Shown here: one piece after another, positions 1 through 11,309 of the stretch | Layout: each line of letters opens with the position of its first letter | Numbering within the stretch: position 1 is the stretch's first letter | Source: Actinernus sp. WN-2022 | Lineage: Eukaryota; Cnidaria; Anthozoa; Actiniaria; Actinernidae | Length of the DNA stretch: 64,000 bases | Direction of reading: 5' to 3' | Assembly (NCBI GenBank): GCA_030867875.1 | Contig: JAOWCC010000019.1 | Span: forward strand, 103,589,006 to 103,653,005 | Program-made: the position numbers and the translations under genes | Notes under the pieces: generated by a model | Seen by the model: the letters and a program-made list of their open reading frames with translations, nothing else | What the model was told of the DNA's origin: nothing | Database searches by the model: none

Positions 1-88
1 GAACTGCAATGATGGACAGAAGTGACTGGAGGAAGAGGATTCATATGGTCCTGACTAGCGCCCGACCTAACTAACTAACTAACTGATA

Positions 89-240
89 CTGTGAAGACAA
101 AATGTTTCTTAAACCAATTTTTTTTTCATAGTCAAACATTAATTGATGAATAGTTGTTATTGTTTCTTCGTTCAAACAGTAGATAAGATCGCAGATGTTT
201 TGGCGGGAAACTCGTTAATGTGCCCGGTATTCAATCTCAG
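89..240. repeat. Dispersed repeat, inverted partner at about 17022-17165
   Basis: The stretch from GAAGACAAAATGTTTCTTAA to ATTCAATCTCAG recurs almost base for base, on the other strand, at 17022-17165, just upstream of the 17441 exon. No coding content is recognised. Confidence 0.75.
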
Positions 241-599
241 TTTAGCAGTTGAGATTATCTATTCTCCACGCAAGTTTGTTCCAAGTCCTTGGAAAACTCA
301 CAAAAGGAATGAAATAAGCCCGACTATAAATTTAGAGCGACACTCGCGTAGAAACGATGCAATTGAAAAGACTGAACTAAGGAGTAATAACCTAATAACG
401 CACTCAGAAAAAAATCAAAAAGATACCAGTTGTCATAACCACAGACAGGAAGGGAAAGGGCCAATACAGCGAAGGGAGGGAACAACAATAACAAGTTTAT
501 TCGTACCATTTTGGAAATTACAAAGAATAAGGAAAAAAGCATGCATTGTAGGTACAGGTTAGCTGTCATGGGCGAAGCTGTCTTTAAGCCAGTAAGCCC

Positions 600-664
600 T
601 AGCCTCCTTTGCAGTCGGTCCTAAACGTTAGGACCGACACTAAGGACGCCTGCAAAGGAGGCTA
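600..664. mobile_element. 65-bp hairpin element with 8-bp target duplication
   Basis: The ends TAGCCTCCTTTGCAG and CTGCAAAGGAGGCTA are perfect inverted repeats. A second hairpin built on CGGTCCTAA/TTAGGACCG lies inside. GTAAGCCC flanks both sides (592-599 and 665-672). Confidence 0.75.
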
Positions 665-1140
665 GTAAGCCCGGCCGGGCTTGCAAACTTTCTGCACATG
701 TCTATTATCCGAACATTTTCCCCGTTGAACTAGTTGAACCAAGTTTGGAACGGGCTTACAAACCAAAAATGGCTAGCTACGCTTCTGCCTGTAACAGCCG
801 AGTGGGCTAATCAAGACAGATATAATGAGCATATTCTACTCAGATGCTTACCAGATGCTTACAAGTTAAATTAGCATATTTAAAAACATAATTAGTGGCA
901 TATATTCAGATTTTGTTTATCAGGTGTACTGTTCTTTAGGCATATTTTAGATTCTAATTCAACTCATAGTTTATCACGGTAGTTTTGAATATGGATTTCA
1001 GATTCGTGCTTTGCAGTAGTGCGCTTTGCTGCGCTAGAATGAACTAGGACAAGAAAATAGCTGTCGTATTGTACTAACTAAATTCTAAAAACATAACAAA
1101 TTACGTATACTCGCCCAACAATGCAAGTCTGTCAATATCT
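665..1140. other. No gene seen
   Basis: AT-rich sequence with no open frame, splice pattern or repeat that I recognise. Confidence 0.5.
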
Positions 1141-1229
1141 GTTTTGGCGAAAATTTTATTCGAGATTTCTTACTCCAATCCCATGCCCCGCCACTTTTTA
1201 AGTACCTTGGCATTCTACAAATATCAGAA

Positions 1230-1500
1230 ATTAAGTACCTACATATTGCTCTATTTATGCATGATTATATTAACTGAGTTACCTCAAGCCTTTCAAAATT
1301 ATGCAAAACCAGCCTCCAACATACATAACTATAATACTAGACATGCTTCAAAGAACCTCTTTGTCTTACCAGCCTCAACAAATTATGGAAAATTTTCTAT
1401 GAAATCAACTAGCACAAGAGATCTCAAACGCTCAAAATTTAAAAGTCGCATAAAAAATAACTGTTTAATGGCCTACGTGTATATTTTCATCTCCTTTCAC
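1230..1500 (+). pseudogene. LINE reverse-transcriptase C-terminal remnant
   Basis: The frame contains IHNYNTRHASKNLFVLPASTNYGKFS and, after an apparent deletion, STRDLKRSKFKSRIKNN. The HNYNTR....L..P......G......G...WN....I.....FK..LK pattern is typical of the C-terminal end of CR1/jockey-group LINE proteins. An AATAAATAAATAAA tail follows at 1613-1627. It is too short and altered to function. Confidence 0.5.
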
Positions 1501-1910
1501 TTCACTTTACTTGTGATGAAATTATGATTAATCAGATGATACAGCTTAGTGTACATTTCTTAGTTGTTATTGTATTTTTTTTACCATACATTAACAGTCC
1601 TTAACTTCTTTTAAATAAATAAATAAAAAAAAATTACTATATGACTATGATTACTTGGATTTATAGGCAAAGACAGATCACACTACACATATTTATTTCA
1701 CTTAATGGGGAGTTGACTTAGAAAACTTTTAGTTCCTTCAACTTCCCTGCACCCTTTCCTATTATATATTTTCCACTTTCCCCCTCCCCCCATATCTATT
1801 ATCATAATTATTAAGTGTATGTCTGTAACTACCCAAATGTAAAGCAATGAGTGTGAAATAAAGAATAATGATTACAGAGTCCCTAATATCTACCAGAATT
1901 GATACATTAA

Positions 1911-2036
1911 GAATTCTAACATACTATCACGTCTGGATGACAAGACTATATAGAATTCTAACATACTATCACGTCTGGATGACAAGACTATATAGAATTC
2001 TAACATACTATCACGTCTGGATGACAAGACTATATA
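1911..2036. repeat. Tandem repeat, 42 bp x 3
   Basis: Three near-identical copies begin GAATTCTAACATACTATCAC at 1911, 1953 and 1995. The open frame across it is a by-product of the repeat. Confidence 0.9.
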
Positions 2037-2239
2037 TTTTGTAACCGACTCAATTACGAAAATTTTGCGCGCGCGTCTCGTGTTCCATCTTAGTTTTGGC
2101 GGGAATTCTATTTCAATATTTAACGCTGCTGAGCACAGCACGGAACTGCTTTCATAAAAAAACTTGTTGGAAACATAATTTAAATAATGTTTTCGTAGGG
2201 GGTCCATATCGCTAGTAGATACACAGGCAACTCAAGCTC

Positions 2240-2395
2240 GCAGTTCGCAGTTCGGCCATCTTAGATAAAACAATAGTTTTGGCCCCGGTAGCCTAGCTCG
2301 CACTGGTTGGTTTCAGAATGAGTTTACCGGACAAAAACAAAGGTTTTTATTCTCCTGGGACTCAACATGGCCGCCGTGCGATAAAAGCCCATTGT
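2240..2395 (-). repeat. Dispersed repeat, inverted partner at 27630-27775
   Basis: The stretch with CCTGGGACTCAACATGGCC and GCGATAAAAGCCCA matches the reverse complement of 27630-27775 closely, including the AGATGGCCGAACTGCGA edge. Confidence 0.7.
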
Positions 2396-2608
2396 GTGTG
2401 TTTGTCAGTATAATATAGGGGAACTACCAAGAGACCATTACCTATGTGATGGTCTCTTGGAACTACTAAACGGGGAAAATCACGAATTTAATAAACGTAA
2501 CATATAGAGCAAAGGTTTATTTCAGTTGATTTTAACCTATCAACAGTGGTAAAATTCGTGATTTCCCCCGTTTAGTAGTTCCCCTATATTATACTGACAA
2601 ATACACAC
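2394..2608. mobile_element. MITE with about 70-bp inverted arms
   Basis: The left arm (TTTGTCAGTATAATATAGGG, then CTACTAAACGGGGAAAATCA) is mirrored by the right arm (TTAGTAGTTCCCCTATATTA, then ACTGACAAATACACA). The left arm alone is broken by the 32-bp hairpin at 2428-2459; the right arm gives the unbroken sequence. Confidence 0.8.
2428..2459. mobile_element. 32-bp mobile hairpin, copy 1, with 7-bp target duplication
   Basis: Arms CAAGAGACCATTAC and GTGATGGTCTCTTG (13 of 14 paired) surround a 4-base loop. GAACTAC occurs on both sides (2421-2427, 2460-2466). The opposite arm of the host MITE shows the uninterrupted GGGGAACTACTAAAC. A second copy is at 32430-32460. Confidence 0.8.
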
Positions 2609-2854
2609 TAGAGCGTGGGTTGCCTGTGGTAGATATGGACCGGGGGGTCCTATTCCGCTAGTGGATATGGACAGGGGGGTCCATATCCGCGAGGGGTCCA
2701 AATCCGATGTGACACCGGGACGGGAAACCCAGGCTGGGATGAGAACGCCCAACGGTGAATATCAGCAACCGGCCGGAAGTAAACATATCCAAACCACGCA
2801 CAACTATAGTTCAGCGAGGCAACAATGAATTTACAGAACAGAGACCAGATGTCA

Positions 2855-5058
2855 GAAAGGGGTGCGATCCTGATGATCTCAGATTCGATTTTAGAGGCAT
2901 TATGATATAGAGACGTTTTGCGACAAATCAATAAGCAGTGTGTCACTGGGGGAACCAGAGAAATGATCGAACATCTTGACAAAATGTCGACAGAGGCAGG
3001 GCACGGATTCGAATTTGTAATTATCCACACTGCAATCAACGACGTGGGCTGCTTGCCTACAGAGGTGATATGTGAAAATATCGACACCATTGTCATCAAA
3101 TGTGAAAGTAAGGCCTACGGCAAACGTCGAACCAGCCATGAACTTAATTCAGTCGAACCTATTAATTTTGAAATACGCTCGTGGATAGTACGTCGTTTGC
3201 CGCAATAGAGATCGACCTATTCAATGGGTACGAGTCCGGCATGAGGCTCGAGTAGCCAAGTCGGGAATTACGACTCTGGTGCGACTTTACGGCAAACGTC
3301 GTTCTTAACACTCGCCGAACTAAATTCATAAATTATGTAAAATAATAAATAAATCATGCAAATCGTATGGATTGTGCCAAAACCGTGAAAACAACATCTC
3401 CCCCATCTCCCAAACACTGATTCCCCCCCTGGTGAGCATGTGCTGTACAAAGGCGATTTCGAAGGCGAAATGGCGGCCTATCGGAAGTCATTGCCGCATG
3501 ACGCTCAGCCGGAAATGTGTAGTTCGTTTAACGTCACAAAATACATTTCCCTTAAATGCGAAATGCCCTTTTGTAATAAATCGGCAGTATTCGATCGAAA
3601 GTAATGAAGATGCGCCTGGCTGGAATACCGGCAGAAGCATTGGCTTATTGCGAATGTTGCGATATAGCTCGCTTTCAAACGCTTCTACCATGGATATGAA
3701 GTCAAACCATCCAGAATGTCGTTGAAAACTGCGGCATGATCGACTATTAACAGAGGTTTCAATGTGTGAATCGCAAACGCTAGAAACACGGCCAATAACG
3801 CCACTTGCAGTAACAACCATCGTCTCCTATACACGGCACCGAGTGCTGTGTAGAACGCCATTCTTCTGTTTCTGTTTTGGACAATCATTTTCCACAGAAA
3901 GGCCTTTCTTAGATTCGTCCGAGCGCCGTATTTCGCCATATCACTAGCCGCGGGCGAAAAGTGAAATGCGCCAGGACACGTGTTACGTAACGTGATTTAA
4001 TTAGGCGCAAGTGAATTAAGATCGACATATGTTTGACGTTTGCTGCCACGTCGGCCCTAGGTCGATCTTCTGCCGAACCAAATTTTTAATAGGATCGGCG
4101 CGACATAAGTTTGACGTTTGCCGTAGGCCTAAGATTGTTTATTCAGGCATGACGTACCTCCAATTACTAAAGGGACAATACTCGTAATGATCTTATTGAT
4201 GAGATCAACTCAGCCTCCCAAAGAATGTGCGCAAGGCACTCTAATTGCACTATATATACAATAAATAGAAGTGTTTGTTTGAATAAGAATGCATCGACCC
4301 AAACGTGTTCTTCGACGATACACATCTGAACAATCAAGTCGGTATCAAAAAGTTAGTAGCCAACCTGAAGGATAACATGGGACTCACTCAAAGCGGCCGA
4401 CAGCGCCCAGCGGAGAGAAACTGGCCAAAAACCAGACCCATGGTGCCAAATAGTTATAAAAATAAAGAGCTCGGAAATAAGCTTTTCATTAAACGACACG
4501 ACATTTTTTGGAGTTGTAGAGACCCATGCAGAATAGGAGTCAGACCTGAAATTGACGACTTAATTTTTTTTTTTCAAAAATCAGAAACAAATCAGGTAAT
4601 AAGCGATCTGGTGGAATAACTCTATACATTAGGAAAAAAACAAAGAGAGGATAGCTAGATTACGTACCGTCCGATAATAACAATATTTTATGGTGTAAAG
4701 TAAAACGGAGTTTCTTTGACATGGAAAAGGACATTTATCTCGGCATCGCATATTTTAGTCCTAGTAGCTATGAGCAAACGAAGAATGAAGATTATATGTC
4801 CGATCTCGAAGATGATATATATATCGGATTTTTCTGTCAGGGGGTTGTAATTTTACAGGGAGATTTAAACGCTAGAACGGGAATCTTGAATGAATGCATT
4901 CTATTAGATGATGACAAATACCTAGATCTACCCGAAGATTATGAATTTGACATTACTATAAAACGATATACGGAAGATAACATAAGAACGCTGATTCGAG
5001 AGGCAGGACGCTGATTGAAATTTGCAGCGGAAACAGTCTTAGAATTGTCAACGTTAAC
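2855..5058 (+). mobile_element. LINE fragment: SGNH-esterase-like ORF and APE endonuclease (disrupted)
   Basis: From about 2867 the frame reads ILMISDSIL (a GDSL-like block I), then FEFVIIHTAINDVGCLPTE (the IH.G.ND block of SGNH hydrolases). It resumes beyond an insertion with VFFDDTHLNNQVGIKKLVANL (the catalytic D..H block). Further on, FFDMEKDIYLGIAYFSPSSYE, VILQGDLNARTG and LIEICSGNSLRIVN are blocks of a LINE apurinic-type endonuclease. Some CR1-group LINEs encode an esterase in ORF1 and an endonuclease-RT in ORF2, so I read this as the 5' half of such an element. It is broken by frameshifts, by the element at 3112-4129 and by the fold-back element at 5059. Confidence 0.65.
3112..4129. mobile_element. 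Harbinger-like DNA transposon, 1018 bp, TAA duplication
   Basis: The ends are GGCCTACGGCAAACGTC and its reverse complement, flanked by TAA on both sides (3109-3111, 4130-4132). Further copies of the CGGCAAACGTC motif lie just inside. On the - strand at 3939-3490, two overlapping frames (MAKYGARTNLRKAFLWKM..., then MVEAFESELYRNIRNKPMLL...) look like a short protein split by a frameshift. I cannot place it in a known transposase family with confidence. The 3-bp TWA duplication is characteristic of PIF/Harbinger. Confidence 0.7.
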
Positions 5059-6224
5059 CACAGGCAGCCCAAGCTCACGATTTGTGGCTCTTACAAATCC
5101 TACGGTAGATTACGTGATCACTCGCGCAAGATTGATTGCGTGATAGCGCGCTAGAGTCACCGTTTTCTCCAGAAATTTTCCTTGTCATCTCACTAATAGA
5201 GTTTGTATTGATTTCTTATCGTGGTAAAATAAAGGTAATGAAATAACATTTTGCAATAAATGTACCTCAAGTGTCCTTTTCTTATGTCCTTGGGTATTCT
5301 CTAGTTTGGATCGGTTTTAGAGCGCTTTTGATTTTTGAGATCTCTCTCTATAATGAAATGAAAAGGCTGCACAGTCCGTTGAGCACATCAAATCACTCGA
5401 AGGGCAATAAAGCACTCTAAAATCACTTCAATCCTCGCCACACTCCACAAAAGGACGTACCGAATGTCTGTCTACATTTATTTCGGGGTGGAATTCCAAA
5501 ATTTTACATTTTAGCCCCCATAAACGACATATTTGTGGTATCAAAAACCGCTATTTCAAAACCCTCGGATGCTGGTAATTCAGTCCCGAGACAGCGGGAC
5601 GTCCCGTGGATGGCAGATGTACTCTGATTGGTTGGTCATCGTCACGTGGTGGAGTCTAACAAACCCCACGTGCACGTGACGACGACCAACCAATCAGATC
5701 GCATTTGCCATCCGCGGGACGTCCCGCTGTCTCGGGACTAAGCTAGTTACCAGCATCCGAGGGTTTTGAAATAGCGGTTTTTGATACCACAAATATGTCG
5801 TTTATGAGGGCTAAAATGTGGAGTGTGGCGAGGATTGAAGTGATTTTAGAGTGCTTTATTGCCCTTCGAGTGATTTGATGTGCTCAATGGACTGTGCAGC
5901 CTTGTCATTTCATTATAGAGAGAGATCTCAAAAATCAAAAGCTCTCTAAAACCGATCCAAACGAGCCCAAAATAGCAGAGAATACCCAAGGACACAAGAA
6001 AAGGACACTCGAGGTACATTTATTGCAAAATGTTATTTTATTACCTTTATTTTACCACGATAAGAAATCAATGCAAACTCTATTAGTGAGATGACAAGGA
6101 CAATTTCTGGAGAAAACGGTGACTCTAGCGCGCGCTAGATCACGCAATCGATCTTGCGCGAGCAATCACGTAATCTACCGTAGGATTTGTAAGAGCCACA
6201 AATCGTGAGCTTGGGCTGCCTGTG
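5059..6224. mobile_element. Fold-back element A1, 1166 bp, arms about 550 bp, 7-bp duplication
   Basis: It begins CACAGGCAGCCCAAGCTC and ends GAGCTTGGGCTGCCTGTG, with CGTTAAC on both sides (5052-5058, 6225-6231). The two arms are inverted copies nearly to the centre, where GGGACGTCCCG motifs surround a short loop near 5640-5680. No coding capacity. The same 18-base terminus is used by the 5.1 kb element at 53236-58381. Confidence 0.85.
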
Positions 6225-6918
6225 CGTTAACAGGCGCACGGGCGCACAATAGGCCTTTTGCATCAATTGATCACGTGACGATTTTCCCATAGCAACGCCT
6301 GTGTTGGAGGGCAAGCCATTCTAACCACAGGCCGCCCAAGTTCTGACTGTATAACAAGGTTTGTATGGGAGTTCTTCCGATAACTCAGAATAATAACATA
6401 AATCTTCTGTAATACAAGGTAAATAAAGGAAGAAGACTTACTTGAAGTTGTTTTGTCGTCCTATGTGTGTTTCAGGTCGATCGCTAGAACGGTGTTTTAT
6501 GGAATTCTTGAGTCATACGCTTCACCCCTCTAACCAGAGGGGAAGGCTGAACACTCGATGCAACGACGGCCTTCGCTCGAGGACGAATTTTCCACAAATA
6601 TGTCAATCCCATCGGCGTTTACTCGGCCGCGGTACAATCCATGGACATCAATTATCCCTCAGAAGTCCCCAGGCTTGATAACTCCTTTCCAAACCCGTTA
6701 GATTTGAACGATTTTTGAAGCAATTCGTGCAGCTTCCAACGGCCGACAGATCGTAACGTCCATTGAATGGTCCTTCTTGACAACCCGTTTTGGTAACCAG
6801 GCGTTTGGGTAACCAGGCCGTTACAAATTATTTCTTTCCCTGAGAGGGACGTATCAAATTCATTTGACACTTTCTAATCCCTCCCTCCCCACCAACGAGA
6901 CCACTGGATGTCACCGAC

Positions 6919-7274
6919 GCTAGGAGACGCTGGTGTTGTATGAATTCGAACGCGTTACAGGCTAAGGGATATTATAAACTGATGTACGAATAACAACTTG
7001 ATATAGGTTGTTGAGTAGCTGGTTTTCATATGTGACATGCAGGTTCTCTTTTTTTTTTCAAATCACCAGCAACACTAGAGTCTGTAATCTTGAAATAAAG
7101 CCCCTCGTTATTTCGAATTTTGGTGATTCACTGAGACCTTAATCCCATGTCTTTACCGGGGAATTTTTGCGATGAAAGGAAAGTCCATCGTTGTAGCGTG
7201 AATCACCACTGCATATTTGTGGCACACAACAGTGGTAGCGCGTTCCAGTTTATACAACACCAGCGTCTCCTAGC
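6919..7274. mobile_element. MITE-like inverted-repeat element
   Basis: GCTAGGAGACGCTGGTGTTG at 6919 is mirrored by CAACACCAGCGTCTCCTAGC ending at 7274. No convincing target duplication is seen. The sequence from 6232 to 6918 holds no recognised gene. Confidence 0.6.
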
Positions 7275-8665
7275 ATCTCCTCGGCTATGGTAGAGTATTA
7301 AATAGATACATCTCCTGTAATCAGATATTTTTTCTAGAACATAAAAACGATTTAAAGCGTGGAAGAAAAGTATATTCCCGAAGTCAGCTTCTTACCGTCT
7401 GTTGAGGCCGCCATCATGTTGCGAGTAACTCGCAGAGTCCGGTTCGGGTTTGGCTTCAGAAAGCTATTTCTGATCGTCTTACGGCCCTTAAAATCTTCTA
7501 ACACTGAACTTTAAGATTTAAAGCTAAATAGTTCTGATAAATTTGCGCTGAAGACGAATAACAAAGGAACCGGCAGAACTTCTAGTATTGAGGTTTCACG
7601 CTGGCGCCTCTTACAGTGATACGAACATCTCAAATTTCCTAGTTTTAAGCGGACGCGAAATGGCCCCGCTAAATACAGGTTTCAGTGTGAAACGGACTGT
7701 TGTATGGGTCACTTGAGCTCTTGCAGCCGTGGCGTGCCCGTTTTTTTTTGTTCGAATTTTTTTTTACGACTTCTCAGTTGCTGCAAGAATTTTTTCTGGC
7801 ATCAGAACCTTGCACGATTTTTTTAAAGTTTCGCCCTTGCTTGATTTTTTTTCTGGGTGATATTGCAATTGGCTCGCTCGATTATTTTCTGTGCAAATTC
7901 GGCTTGCTTGTTTTTGTTTTTTTGTTATTTAGGGGGGGGGGGGGGGGGGGTGGGGAGGCTTTCAGAATCTCCAACTCCAAAAATATTTTATGGTTGCTTT
8001 GTCGCATTTCGGAGGAATCGTATTACAAAACAGTGCAGGGGAATATCAAAATTCGATTTGGTTATCATGCTTTCGGTGAAAATCCGACTAGATATAATGT
8101 ATCAGTCAATTCCAAACCCGTGCATATCCCCCCCCCCCCCCCCCCCCCCCGGGTCACCTTTGGGCATTTGATCAGAAGCTAGCTCCCGAGGGTGGGGAAT
8201 TTGACGAGTATCTATGACCTCAGGGGTGGGCATTTGACAAACAGTGGGGGTAGGGGGTGGGGCATTTTATCAGTGTTTAAAATATATTCTGTCTGTCTTC
8301 AAGCGTCGAAATGGCGAACGCCGGTTGAAGGTGGTTTTCACCGTCGGTGTTTCATGTGAATTGCTTGAGTCAGAGATTGTCAATAAAGCAATGATTTCAT
8401 TTATTTGTCAATAGTCTTTGCCTTGTCTTTGTCGAAATTTTTTGGAACATTTTCTGATCCGGTCCCCGATGGTGGGGCATTTGAACAGCCTGGATTAAAA
8501 ACTGGTGAGGCATTTGAATGAACAGTTTTTCTGCCTTGGTAGTGGGGCATTTGATCGAAATATTTTCAAAATGTTCAAATGCCCGGTGGTGGACCGGGGG
8601 GGGGGCATGCACGGGTTTAGAATTGACTCATACATAAAGGTAGATATGCGGGAAACACCGTCAAG

Positions 8666-10099
8666 TACGGTGGCCCACAAGTGCCCGGCACGGCAAAAGC
8701 AAAAACCTCACGGCAAAAGCAAAAACCTCACGGCAAAAGCAAAAACCTCACGGCAAAAGCAAACAACTCTCACGGCAAAAGCAAAAACCTCACGGCAAAA
8801 GCAAAAGCCTCACGGCAAAAGCAAATACTCTTACGGGAAAAGCAAAAACCTCACGGCAAAAGCAAAAACCTCACGGTAAAAGCTAAACGGCTCACATCTG
8901 TTTGAGAGACTGGGTATGAGGGCTATGTCGTATCTTAGAGCGGTCATGCAGCGGTTAATAATCACGCATGTGAAAAGTGCTGAGTCAGTATCCCCAGGTG
9001 TTCCAAAGTTCAAATAATGAGCCACGTGTAGAATGTATCCCCGATCACTGCCGAGCACTACTGTAGCGCCGTGTATCCCCCTCCCTACCCTCAGAATAGA
9101 TTTTAGGGCTACTTGTATCCCCGCCGATCAGTTTAAATTTTAATACAGAAAAATATTACGCAAATATCTCCTTTTTGAAACTATTTTGCAACTTGGATGA
9201 TGTGATATTGTGACTTGTTTGTCTGGCTGATGACTCAGTGATATCTGGAAGTTCGTCAAAAGCTAAATTATCGCCAAGTATGCGAAAGAACCCGAAAGAA
9301 GCCCGTACAAACTTAGAAGTTTATATTGATACTAAAATACGAACTTGTTACTCGGCGAGGCATAGTTCGCCACTAAACTCTCAGATAGATCATCAAGAAC
9401 AAATATGTGATTTTAATGTAGCCGGATCAACGCATAGGAGCGTAGAACTGGGACTGTCGTCTTGTACATCATCTCGCGGTCGCTCTGCAGAAGCCAGTAT
9501 CCTACCCGAAAGATCTCTCCAGTCAGGGCCACACGACATCATGAAGTCCTCTAATAAATTGATCAATACAGCCACTTTTGTAAAGGTTTGCCCGTAATTT
9601 TGAACATTCAGAACAGTATTAGAGAAGTCAATATAGAGGTTGAACGACCTCTCGCTCGAACAACTACGCACGAACTCAACATGCAAGGTCAAAATACTTA
9701 CTAGATCTAGCTTTGACAAACTTCTAGCAAATTATTAAATAGTATTAATTAAAGCCAGATCAAACAAGTCATAATATCACATCATCCAAGTTGCAAAATA
9801 GTTGCAAAAAACGATATTTGCGTAATATTTTCTGTATTAAAATTAAAACTGATCGGGGATACAAGTAACTCTAAAATGTTCCATGGGGATGGGAGGGGAT
9901 TGCTCAGTGATCGGGATACACACCGCCATCTTCACATGCGTGATCATTAACCACTGCCACTGCCAGTCTCTCTCAAACAGTCCTTGCCGTGAAACTGTGA
10001 GCCGTTTTGCTTTTGCCGTGAGGTTTTTGCTTTTGCCGTGAGGTTTTTGCTTTTGCCGTGAGGTTTTTGCTTTTGCCGTGGCACTTGTGGGCCACCGTA
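8666..10099. mobile_element. Fold-back element B with minisatellite arms, 7-bp duplication
   Basis: It begins TACGGTGGCCCACAAGTGCC and ends with the reverse complement. Flanks are CGTCAAG (8659-8665) and GGTCAAG (10100-10106), 6 of 7 identical. The left arm holds about ten copies and the right arm about four copies of a 20-base repeat (CGGCAAAAGCAAAAACCTCA). Further in, the arms match imperfectly (CACGCATGTGAA, ATCGGGGATACAAGT). The duplicate at 11785-11791 reads ACACCGTCAAGAGCTC, the empty site. Confidence 0.85.
8691..8890. repeat. 20-bp minisatellite (left arm of element B), about 10 copies
   Basis: Unit CGGCAAAAGCAAAAACCTCA with small variants (one copy reads CGGCAAAAGCAAACAACTCT, another CGGGAAAAGC). 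The inverted array of about four copies is at 10005-10080. Confidence 0.9.
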
Positions 10100-10984
10100 G
10101 GTCAAGAGCTCTCTTTTTAGAATTTCGCAATTCCCCAACAAATTTTGTTTTGCAGCAGAGTTATCAATTGACATTGTGTAAAAAAGTCAGACAAATCGAA
10201 TCAATTCTTCTTGAGTTAGAGCTTTTTAAAAACTCTATTTTGGTTGAAAATCGAAAGCGTAGAAAATAGCCCAAGATTTCCCGAACCCAATGCAATGTTG
10301 ATTTCCGATCAAAGCTACGCGCCGCATCGAGAATATTTTATAGCCGGTTCTAGTTTTCTTATGACTTGGAAAATGGAAAAGACGAAAGGTCCTTGAGGAC
10401 TAATCCAAAGTGAACACCTATATATGACAAAGGAAGGGCACAGAACTGATCAAAGGCCTTTAATAAATGTTGCAGGAGTCTGAAAGGTCCTGAAACAGCA
10501 TAGCCTGATTTTCAGACGGTACGAGGTCGTCCGCTCACAAATAGCGAGATCGTGGTGTTGGTTTCAAGCGATTCAGAGTTTTATATGTTTCCATCTAAGC
10601 TTTCTTGGAAACAAATCTTCTCTCGGCTGGTTCCTATCAATTTTTCTTTATGTTCAGATGTGGACCATTCGGCACTCTGTCTGAACTTGTCGGGTTTTGC
10701 GAGGCTCGTAATCGTATGCATTGTTTGGCCTTGTTTTGCTTCTTTCCAAGCTAAGGGCACCTGCTGGAGCTTAGCCCTGCTGGAGCATTTAGCCCTGCTT
10801 GCTTTTTGGAAGACATAACCGAGTGAGCACATGTCATGTGTTAATTGACCTGCTGTCAATCAAACAGGAGGAACGAACCGGAGGAACGAACCGGAGGAGA
10901 CGGCTGAAATTCAGGCTAGCCAAAACCCACATTTCTGTGGGAAAGTATCCCCCCCTCCCCCATTTTTTTAAATTTTAAAGGAAA

Positions 10985-11309
10985 TTTGAGATCTTCGTAT
11001 CACTGTATCACTGTATCACCGTATCACTGTATCACTGTATCACCGTATCACCGTATCACCGTATCACTGTATCACAGTATCACTGTATCACCGTATCACT
11101 GTATCTTGGTATCTCCGTATCATTGTATCTTGTAACACGTTATATACCAAGCCCGTGGTATATAACGTGTTACAAGATACAATGATACGGAGATACCAAG
11201 ATACAGTGATACGGTGATACAGTGAAACAGTGATACGGTGATACAGTGATACAGTGATACAGTGATACAGTGATACGGTGATACAGTGATACAGTGATAC
11301 GAAGATCTC
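10985..11309. repeat. Palindrome built from GTATCACTGT/GTATCACCGT repeats
   Basis: The left arm is about 16 ten-base units reading GTATCAC(C/T)GT-like, ending GTAACACGTTATATACCA. The right arm is its mirror from TGGTATATAACGTGTTAC to GATACGAAGATCTC. The arms pair over roughly 155 bases with a tiny loop (AGCCCG). A single left arm recurs at 15836-16000. Confidence 0.85.

Larger units (their letters stand above)
7627..10830. repeat. Duplicated repeat unit, copy A (interrupted)
   Basis: From TTTTAAGCGGACGCGAAATG to GCTTTTTGGAAGACATAA, this unit matches 11307-12400, including CTCCAACTCCAAAAATATTT and GCGCCGCATCGAGAATATTT. Copy A differs by a G-run/C-run region (7932-8150), GGGGCATTTGA-type repeats (8160-8600) and the insertion at 8666-10099. 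Frames across the G and C runs are not genes. Confidence 0.8.

Noticed and set aside
7700..8182. 160-codon plus-strand frame
   Set aside because: It runs through a G-run and a C-run inside a dispersed repeat. The sister copy at 11.5 kb does not preserve the frame.
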